From positions 1 to 61,152 of the forward strand of contig NZ_JADGFC010000004.1 in NCBI RefSeq assembly GCF_016744025.1: a stretch of 61,152 nt of DNA. The letters are read 5' to 3'. The notes beneath the pieces were generated by a model, which had not been told where the DNA came from, ran no database searches, and saw only the letters and a program-made list of their open reading frames with translations. Positions 54,988 through 61,152 of the stretch are shown here, in pieces. The position numbers were made by a program, and so were the translations under genes. This stretch comes from Sulfurimonas sp. Its GTDB lineage: Bacteria > Campylobacterota > Campylobacteria > Campylobacterales > Sulfurimonadaceae. Position 1 is the first letter of the stretch. Each line of letters opens with the position of its first letter.

Positions 54988-56122
54988 TTAAAATTTGTAA
55001 CCTACACCAGCAGAAACCATAAGTACATTACCACCTGAGAATTCACCTGTACCATCGGCACTATCTCTGCTCTCTCTCATAGAGTATAGAGCTGCTAAAC
55101 CAAGATCAACTTGCTTATTGATGTTGTAACGGCCACCAATAGATAATCCTAGAGAATTTGAATCAGGAAGTTCATAAGCTATAGTATCATCAGGAACTGG
55201 AGATTCATCATAAACTATACCAGCCATTAAAGTCATAGTATCTAACTCTTTAGTAAGACCTAAACGGAATGTATTTGTATCATTCCAATTTTTCTCTACT
55301 GGATTTCCATAAGCTGATTCTACAGTAGAATTTGAATATTCAAAATCTATTGCTTTATAAGCTGACCACATTGTTCTCTCATAAACAAACTCAACTGTTG
55401 TTTTTGCAGGAAGAGTATATGCTACGGCAAAAGAAGCTACTGCCGGAAGAGGTACAGTTAAACTAACATCATATGTTCCACCAGCAGTAAGTTCTGATGT
55501 TCCTTCTTCTGTAAGGTTTATTTGTGAACGGTAAGTCATAGCCATTTCTAAATCTGTTGTTGCTTTATATGAAAGAGCAAGATTATAACCATAATCAATA
55601 GAATCACCTGTCATCTTGTAATAAGCAGTTTCTACAACACCCTCTGATTTTACTATTCTAAAACCAAATGCAAGTGAAAGTTTGTCGTTAACAGGGATAG
55701 CAACACTTGGATTTATCTCTATAACAGAAAGTGTAAACTCAGTTGCACTAGTTGATGCAGGTGCGTTTAGTTAAACCACCTGGAACACAGATACTAAGAC
55801 CTATTCTTGTTTCGCCTGCTTTTCCTGATACATAATGGATAGAAGGAATTATAAATGTTTCAGATTCCGATTCTATATCTGAAGAAGCACTCTTATACTC
55901 AATAGCATCTAGCCCAATATATGTTGCATCAACTTCTACATAGTTTGAATCTTCCATAAACACCATATTCGCAGGGTTATAGTAAGCCGCATCTGCACTT
56001 TTATTATGTGCAACATTTGCAGCACTTAATGCTACAGCATTCGTTGAAGTCTCTGGGATTTTATATCCCCCCGCCATTAATATAGAACTAGCTACGAAAG
56101 ATAGTAAAACAATTTTCTTCAT
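54988..56122 (-). pseudogene. Outer membrane transport protein of the FadL/OmpP1/TodX family, frameshifted
   Basis: Two adjacent frames together make one porin. The first (from ATG 56122) has a signal peptide, then ALSAANVAHNKSADAAYYNPANM, the FadL family N-terminal signature, and runs to VPGGLTKRTCIN and a stop at 55748. The second frame continues as APASTSATEFTLSVIEINPS and runs to the usual C-terminal aromatic end (SAGVGYKF) at 54988. The break is near 55765-55772, just after GGLTKR, a conserved place. The intact protein would be about 377 residues. Role: uptake of hydrophobic compounds across the outer membrane. Either a real inactivating indel or a sequencing error. Confidence 0.85.
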
Positions 56123-56169
56123 ATGTTATTTCCCTTTTTTATTTCGACACCATGTTACATAATGTTTCC

Positions 56170-57030
56170 TTAAGACTCCAAAGAATAGAGAAGTTCTATC
56201 TCATCTTTCCAAATAGTATCATCTATAGTCTCAAGAATTAACGGAATATCATTCATCCTTTCATCATTCATAATAAATCCAAACGCATCTAAACCAATCT
56301 CCCCTTTTCCAAGAGAATGGTGTCTATCTTTTTTTGAACCTAATGGTGGTTTAGAGTCGTTTATATGCATTCCCATAAGATATTTAAAGCCTACAATATT
56401 TGCAAAATCATCCCATGTTTTATCGTAAGTTTGTCTTGTTCTTATGTCATAACCAGAGACAAACATATGGCAAGTATCTATACAGATACCAACTCTACTT
56501 TTGTCTTCTACCTTATCTATAATTTGTGCTAATTGCTCAAATGTATATCCTAGGTTTGTTCCTTGTCCTGCTGTGTTTTCTATAACAGCTTTGACTACAC
56601 TAGTCTTATCTAAAGCAATATTAATAGACTCAGAAACTATCGCTAAGCTCTCATCTTCACTAATAAGCTTTAGATGACTTCCTGGGTGAAAATTTAGTCT
56701 ATCTAGTCCAAGTTGATTACATCTATTAAGTTCATCAATAAATGCTTCTCTAGATTTTTCTAACTTTTCAGTCTCAGGATGTCCAAGATTAATAAGATAA
56801 GAATCATGAGGCAAAACATGTTTTGGCAGTATCCCACTATCATCAAGTGCACGTTTGAACTTATCAATTGTGTCTGCATCTAAATCTTTTGCAACCCATT
56901 GTCTTTGGTTTTTTGTAAATAGTGCAAAAGCTTTTGCCCCAATTTTTTGTGCATTTGTTACAGCATTAAAAACTCCACCGCTTGCTGAACAGTGTGCTCC
57001 TACAAATTTATTACTTTGTTTTTTGTTCAT
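56170..57030 (-). CDS. nfo: Endonuclease IV
   Basis: A 286-residue AP endonuclease (TIM barrel, three zinc ions) acting in base excision repair. The conserved motifs are [42 protein letters not shown] and [27 protein letters not shown] (in part). All metal ligands appear present. Its ATG overlaps the stop of the lipoprotein gene by one base (TAATG). Confidence 0.96.
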   Translation of the reverse strand: MNKKQSNKFVGAHCSASGGVFNAVTNAQKIGAKAFALFTKNQRQWVAKDLDADTIDKFKRALDDSGILPKHVLPHDSYLINLGHPETEKLEKSREAFIDELNRCNQLGLDRLNFHPGSHLKLISEDESLAIVSESINIALDKTSVVKAVIENTAGQGTNLGYTFEQLAQIIDKVEDKSRVGICIDTCHMFVSGYDIRTRQTYDKTWDDFANIVGFKYLMGMHINDSKPPLGSKKDRHHSLGKGEIGLDAFGFIMNDERMNDIPLILETIDDTIWKDEIELLYSLES

Positions 57031-57497
57031 TAGTTTGTATCCTTGATTTTAAATATTATTTTATTTTTTGTATCTTTAAAATATATTAGATTTGAACTTA
57101 CTCTATACCTTATATTTACATCTTTATCTTCTATCTTTTGCTCAAAACCATCTTTTGTATAGACTCTATTTTTTTCATCATATATAGGAGTGCCTAAAAG
57201 TATATTTTGCAGTATGTCTGATGGATAAGAAGCATTTAGGAATTCTTGGTTAAAAGCACTTTTTGTCATACAACCTGCACTTGTGCATATAAGATGGTTT
57301 ATACTTATTTTTTCTATTGATTTACCTGCAGTAAAGAGTTCAAGTTCTATAGATTTTTGAGAGTTTCTTAAGTAAGCGACATCTCCAAACTTGATTTTTG
57401 GTGACTTAATTATGATAATTTTTGTTTGAGTTATTTCATAGTTTTTTATACTACAAGCAGTAAATAAAAGAGCAAATGCAATGAGTAAATATTTCAT
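57030..57497 (-). CDS. Putative lipoprotein
   Basis: A 155-residue protein with a lipobox (LFTAC, Cys at residue 15), so probably anchored to a membrane. It contains two further cysteines ([10 protein letters not shown]) that may form a disulfide in the periplasm. I do not recognise the family. The gene is directly after the 52-aa Cys protein and overlaps nfo by one base. Confidence 0.75.
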   Translation of the reverse strand: MKYLLIAFALLFTACSIKNYEITQTKIIIIKSPKIKFGDVAYLRNSQKSIELELFTAGKSIEKISINHLICTSAGCMTKSAFNQEFLNASYPSDILQNILLGTPIYDEKNRVYTKDGFEQKIEDKDVNIRYRVSSNLIYFKDTKNKIIFKIKDTN

Positions 57498-57656
57498 TTA
57501 GTTTTGAAGAAATTTACCACATTTTTTAACTTCTGAGCCATTCAACTCATGAATCTCACGAGAAGTACCATTTTTTACTATAGTCTGTCTTTTACACTCA
57601 TCTTTAGCTATACACTTCTCATTTACACAGCCGATATCTTCTGGAACTCTTGCCAT
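57498..57656 (-). CDS. 52-residue cysteine-containing small protein
   Basis: A short gene just ahead of the lipoprotein gene (stop next to its ATG). The protein has four cysteines: C10, C15, C21 and C46 (DIGCVNEKC, DECKRQ, KKCGKF), spaced as for a metal site. An AAGGAAT ribosome site lies nine bases before the ATG. It has a divergent promoter with the polymerase gene. Family unknown; likely a zinc- or Fe-S-binding small protein. Confidence 0.65.
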   Translation of the reverse strand: MARVPEDIGCVNEKCIAKDECKRQTIVKNGTSREIHELNGSEVKKCGKFLQN

Positions 57657-57691
57657 TTAAATATTCCTTATATTAATTATTATTTATACGA

Positions 57692-57744
57692 ATTATATCC
57701 ATAGTTTGACAATTTGTCATATATCAAAAATTAACTACTATAAT
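57692..57744. promoter_or_regulatory. Divergent promoters with shared palindrome
   Basis: Plus strand: TTGTCA (57714-57719), 19 bases, TATAAT (57739-57744), for the polymerase gene. Minus strand: ATGACA (57720-57715), 17 bases, TATAAT (57697-57692), for the small Cys protein. The 13-base palindrome TGACAATTTGTCA (57707-57719) covers both -35 elements, so one protein bound there could control both. Confidence 0.55.
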
Positions 57745-57760
57745 TTGTTAAGATAAAATT

Positions 57761-59032
57761 ATGAAAATACATATTGATATAGACTGCTTTTTTGTAAGTG
57801 CTGCTCGTATAAAAGATTCTTCACTTAAACAAAAGCCTGTTGCAATTGGCGGAAGAAGTGATACAAAGATTTTTAACCAAGATGCCAAGCAACAGACTGT
57901 AAGTTTTGAAAACTCAGGTTCTTTCGTACCTACTTTTTACAAGGCTTATGAAGATAAGGATGATGACCTAGATGCCTTTAAAGATGCAGATGGAAGAGTT
58001 AGAGGAATCTTAACAACCTCTTCATACGAAGCTAGAGCTTTTGGTGTTAAAACTGCTATGAGTATAAAAGAAGCCCTTGGACTTTGTCCAAACTTAATCA
58101 TAAAAGCGCCAAATATGTCACTTTATCAAAAACTTTCTCATGAACTTCATGAATTTTTACAATCAAAAATTCCACTTATAGAACAAGCAAGTATAGATGA
58201 GTTTTATGGTGACTTGTCAGGTTGGGTAGAAGATGATGAGATTGAACAGTTCATAGACAATCTCAGACACGAGATAAAAAGAGTTATAAAACTTCCTGTA
58301 TCAATTGGAGCAGCAAAGACTCGCTACATTGCTAAACTAGCTACAACATCTGCTAAACCATTTGGATGCAAGACTATATATCCACACCAACTAGATGAGT
58401 TTATAGAGCATATTCCCGTAGGTGAGTTTGCCGGTATTGGTAAAAGCATGAAAAGTAGATTTTTATCTGCGCAAATACACACTCTTGGTGATTTAAAAAA
58501 GAGACGTGGAACAGTTGAGTCTTGGAGTCCTTATGCAAAAGAGTTATACAAAAGAGTAAGTGGTCTCACAGATGCACCCATAGAGACAACGCACAGAAGA
58601 AAGTCAATCGGTATCTCAAGAACATTTGATCCTCTTCATGAGAGAGCTGAACTTAGACGAAGAGTACATGTTTTAACTAGACACTTGAGTTTTGCCATTT
58701 TAAAATTAAAGGTTATTCCAACTGTTTTCAGTCTTAGCATCTCTTATGAAATGAATCAAAGTTCTCATAAAAATTTATCTCTTGCTGAGATTTTTACAGA
58801 AAAAAAATTTGACTCACTTTGTCTTAACCTTTTTAACGAAGCAGACAATCAAAGAAGACTTCATGTAATTCGGCTGAGTATAAACTGTTCTAGCTTTACA
58901 AGAGACTCTAAAAAAGAGCTCTCCCTTATTGGTTTTAATGATGAGCAAAAGATGAAAAACTTAACGGATAAAACACAGATATTGAGGGAAAAATACGGGA
59001 TAGACGCATTAAAATGGGGTAGTGAACTATAA
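57761..59032 (+). CDS. Y-family DNA polymerase (DinB/UmuC-like)
   Basis: A 423-residue translesion polymerase. Catalytic acids are D6, D8 (HIDIDCFFVSAA) and D146-E147 (ASIDEFYGD). The steric and finger region reads TTSSYEARAFGVKTAMSI (85-102). Between GGR (32) and GILTT (82) there is an insert of about 45 residues rich in D, K and Q, not found in typical DinB proteins. SIGAAKTRYIAKLATTSAKPFG is the palm/thumb block. KELSLIGF near the C-terminus sits where the beta-clamp motif (QLSLF-type) is found. No ribosome site; the leader is about 10 bases. Confidence 0.88.
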   Translation: MKIHIDIDCFFVSAARIKDSSLKQKPVAIGGRSDTKIFNQDAKQQTVSFENSGSFVPTFYKAYEDKDDDLDAFKDADGRVRGILTTSSYEARAFGVKTAMSIKEALGLCPNLIIKAPNMSLYQKLSHELHEFLQSKIPLIEQASIDEFYGDLSGWVEDDEIEQFIDNLRHEIKRVIKLPVSIGAAKTRYIAKLATTSAKPFGCKTIYPHQLDEFIEHIPVGEFAGIGKSMKSRFLSAQIHTLGDLKKRRGTVESWSPYAKELYKRVSGLTDAPIETTHRRKSIGISRTFDPLHERAELRRRVHVLTRHLSFAILKLKVIPTVFSLSISYEMNQSSHKNLSLAEIFTEKKFDSLCLNLFNEADNQRRLHVIRLSINCSSFTRDSKKELSLIGFNDEQKMKNLTDKTQILREKYGIDALKWGSEL

Positions 59033-59061
59033 ATACATGACTTTTTATACTTTCTTTTGCA

Positions 59062-59081
59062 TAATTAGGGTTTAATTAGGG
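59062..59081 (+). repeat. Direct repeat upstream of the oxidoreductase gene
   Basis: TAATTAGGG occurs at 59062-59070 and again at 59073-59081, 11 bases apart (one helical turn). It lies 21 bases upstream of the ATG at 59103. A tandem site on one face of the helix is typical of AraC or two-component regulator binding. Confidence 0.4.
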
Positions 59082-59102
59082 GAAATTTATAAGAGAGTTG
59101 AT

Positions 59103-60131
59103 ATGACAACAATTTATGATCTAGTTATTATTGGTGGAGGTCCTGGTGGAATTGGAACAGCTATTGAAGCTTCAGTTCACGGCTTAGAAAAGATTTTACT
59201 TATTGACAAAGCAGACAATCACTCAAGTACTATTAGAAAATTTTATAAAGATAATAAAAGAGTAGATAAGGACTGGAAAGGTCAAAATATAGAGATAGAG
59301 GGAAACATCCCTTTTATGGATGGAACTAAAGAGTCAACTCTAGACTTTTTTGATCGTCTTTTAGATGAAGAAAAAATTGATACTGCTTTTAACTCAGAGG
59401 TTGAGAGTGTAGTTAAAAATGAAGAAGAAGATAGATTTTTAATTACTACATCAACTCAAAGTTTTGTAGCAAGAGGTGTTGTAATAACGATAGGAAAGAT
59501 GGGTAAACCAAATAAACCTTCGTACAAAGTTCCACCCTCATTAAAAGAATATATAAACTATAATCTTGATAAATGTTCATCAGGAGAAAAAATTCTTGTT
59601 GTTGGAGGAGGAAACTCAGCATCTGAGTATGCTTACGAGCTAGCAGATGAAGACAATGAGATAACACTTGTATATAGAAAAGAAGAGTTTAGCCGTTTAA
59701 ACCCTGAAAATGAAGAGATTTTAAAGGTTTATAACGGTCAAGAGAAATTACGTCTTCGTATGAACACAGATATACAAAGTCTTGAAAATTGCTCAGGAAG
59801 AATAAAAGTAAATTTCAACGATGGTTACCATACTATATATGACAGAATTATTTATGCTATTGGAGGAACAACTCCTGTAGATTTTCTAAAAAAATGTGGA
59901 ATCGAAGTTGATGAAAACAATACTCCTATACATGATGAGCACTATAGAACAAATGTTTCATGTATGTACGTAGCAGGAGATATTGCTTTTAACTCAGGTG
60001 GTTCAATTGCAACTGCACTAAACCATGGTTACCACATCATCAACTCATTTATGAGAAGAACTGGTAAAATTTATTCACGTACTGAGAAAGTAGAAGATTT
60101 TTTCGCTAAAAATCCACAATTTAAACAATAA
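59103..60131 (+). CDS. FAD-dependent NAD(P)-binding oxidoreductase
   Basis: A 342-residue flavoprotein of the thioredoxin reductase-like fold. FAD motif GGGPGGIGTA is at 11-20. The second dinucleotide motif is VVGGGNSASEYAYELA. It ends with MYVAGDIAFNSGGSIATALN, typical of the FAD-binding C-terminal helix. No CxxC redox-active pair is present, so it is not a thioredoxin reductase; YpdA/CzcO-like or ferredoxin-NADP reductase-like roles are possible. GAGAG lies before the ATG. It is convergent with the araC-type gene downstream. Confidence 0.82.
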   Translation: MTTIYDLVIIGGGPGGIGTAIEASVHGLEKILLIDKADNHSSTIRKFYKDNKRVDKDWKGQNIEIEGNIPFMDGTKESTLDFFDRLLDEEKIDTAFNSEVESVVKNEEEDRFLITTSTQSFVARGVVITIGKMGKPNKPSYKVPPSLKEYINYNLDKCSSGEKILVVGGGNSASEYAYELADEDNEITLVYRKEEFSRLNPENEEILKVYNGQEKLRLRMNTDIQSLENCSGRIKVNFNDGYHTIYDRIIYAIGGTTPVDFLKKCGIEVDENNTPIHDEHYRTNVSCMYVAGDIAFNSGGSIATALNHGYHIINSFMRRTGKIYSRTEKVEDFFAKNPQFKQ

Positions 60132-60137
60132 CTAGTT

Positions 60138-61031
60138 CTATGAGTGCTTAAGAGCATGGTACTCTTTGAGAGAAGGTTTAACTTCTTTTGGAGAGTATCC
60201 AAAATAATTTTTAAAATCTCTACTAAACTGTGAAGCACTATCATAACCCATTTCATCTGCTGCATCTACTACTTGATAATGATGTTTGGCTATTAAATCT
60301 TTAGCTTTGCTCAATCTAATTTTTTTTATGTATTGTAAAGGAGTATGAGAAGTTATATTTTTAAAATGCGTATGAAAAGAAGACACACTCATATCTTCTT
60401 GTCTTGCCAAATTAGGAATATCTAAGTTTGTTTCGCACTCAGTATGAATAATTTTTAAAGCTCTTGCTATTTTTGCTTCGTTATTGGAATGCAAAAACAT
60501 TTTATGTAAAAAATCTGAGTTTTCTCCGACTGCTATTCTATAAAACAACTCTCTTAAAATAGAAGTTCCTAAGATTTTAGACTCTTCTTTTGATTCTAGC
60601 ATCTTTAATAATCTTAATGTAAGTTCTTCAATATTATTATTCACACTATCTGAAAATACTCCTAAGGAATTTTTTTTTGATTCTGTAGTATTTTTCATTG
60701 AAAGACTGTCTATTATTTCATACATAACTTTTTTATCTATTGAAATAATTAATCCAATAAAAGGTTCATCTCGTGAAGCGTAAGTTTCACATTCTAATGG
60801 CAAAGTTGTAGGAACAACCAAATAATTTTTTGAATCATATACCAAAGTGTTTTCCGATAAATGAGCAATTTTCTTACCTTGTAGAACTAAAATAAGGCAT
60901 ACATCATAAATAAAAGGGCTAAGCGGATCATATTTTGAAGTTTTATATACTTTTATATCATTCAAAAATGTATCGTGTATCCCATCATTTTTGAAAGACT
61001 TATTTACTTGTGTTAAAATTTTTTTATTCAT
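60138..61031 (-). CDS. AraC-family transcriptional regulator
   Basis: A 297-residue regulator. The N-terminal half (about 15-170) fits the AraC_N (cupin-like) sensor domain, with LVLQGKKIAHLSENTLVYDSKNYLVV (in part). The C-terminal half has two helix-turn-helix motifs: IPNLARQEDMSVSSFHTHFKN and QVVDAADEMGYDSASQFSRDF, ending FGYSPKEV. AGGG six bases before the ATG supports the start. It faces the oxidoreductase gene and may control it; the direct repeat at 59062-59081 is a candidate site. Confidence 0.9.
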   Translation of the reverse strand: MNKKILTQVNKSFKNDGIHDTFLNDIKVYKTSKYDPLSPFIYDVCLILVLQGKKIAHLSENTLVYDSKNYLVVPTTLPLECETYASRDEPFIGLIISIDKKVMYEIIDSLSMKNTTESKKNSLGVFSDSVNNNIEELTLRLLKMLESKEESKILGTSILRELFYRIAVGENSDFLHKMFLHSNNEAKIARALKIIHTECETNLDIPNLARQEDMSVSSFHTHFKNITSHTPLQYIKKIRLSKAKDLIAKHHYQVVDAADEMGYDSASQFSRDFKNYFGYSPKEVKPSLKEYHALKHS

Positions 61032-61152
61032 TAGAACCCTGAATTTTCTTTTTAATACGCCAATTCTAAAATCAAGTGCAATTTTTTGAAAGTAAGTTGA
61101 AAGATAGGATTAATCGATAATCTGCTAATCTTATTCGACCAAAAACAAAGAA
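61032..61152. other. Upstream region of the AraC-type gene
   Basis: AT-rich end of the window. It contains TTAATCGATAATC-like half sites at about 61110-61130 but nothing clear. No gene is seen. Confidence 0.3.

Noticed and set aside
1-61152. tRNA, rRNA, CRISPR arrays, transposases, prophage genes
   Set aside because: I looked for cloverleaf-like, repeat-spacer and transposase patterns and saw none. Small or diverged RNAs cannot be excluded without a covariance-model search.

Overview
The window looks like chromosomal DNA of a Campylobacterota bacterium close to Sulfurimonas. It is AT-rich, and many genes start with TTG or GTG. A futalosine-type UbiA-family prenyltransferase gene (mqnP) is present. 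Two stretches of gene order match Campylobacter jejuni as I remember it: argS-tatA-gmk-acidic protein-fliR-ABC ATPase ... tsf-rpsB, and nuoA...nuoN-pflA. Species assignment is inference.

Layout. 1-1434: a truncated-looking TPR protein and a GNAT acetyltransferase. 1435-7148 (minus): argS, tatA, gmk, an extremely acidic receiver-like protein, fliR and a LolD-type ATPase. 7283-20590: a complete NADH-type complex I set split into two convergent units, nuoA-B-CD-E-F (plus) and nuoG-H-I-J-K-L-M-N (minus), which meet at one bidirectional terminator. 20805-22636: tsf and rpsB. 22838-25407: a NifX-like protein, a GNAT, bcp, a DUF420 membrane protein and a DedA protein. 25407-27657: a C5-methyltransferase/PD-(D/E)XK nuclease pair flanked by two small gene remnants. 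27658-31758 (minus): mqnP, two unnamed proteins, ftsW and murG. 31825-33149 (plus): miaA and a NucT-like nuclease. 33146-52959 (minus): a second complex I set, nuoA-B-C-D, a 74-aa protein, a NuoF/GltD chimera, two NuoG proteins, nuoH-N, then pflA. 53243-57656 (minus): a 52-aa Cys protein, a lipoprotein, nfo, a frameshifted FadL-type porin and an AAA ATPase. 57761-61031: a Y-family polymerase, a flavoprotein oxidoreductase and an AraC-type regulator.

How it works together. The main theme is respiratory electron input. Cluster A carries standard NuoE and NuoF and should oxidise NADH. Cluster B lacks the NADH/FMN part of NuoF and all of NuoE. In their place it encodes a chimera of the NuoF Fe-S domain with a GltD-like FAD/NAD(P)H module, a 74-aa protein and two tandem multi-FeS NuoG subunits. 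This points to a different electron partner such as ferredoxin, flavodoxin or NADPH. Having two complex I types with different input modules within about 45 kb, one of them in head-on halves inside an otherwise conserved housekeeping block, is the most notable feature. I see no tRNA, rRNA, CRISPR array or transposase.
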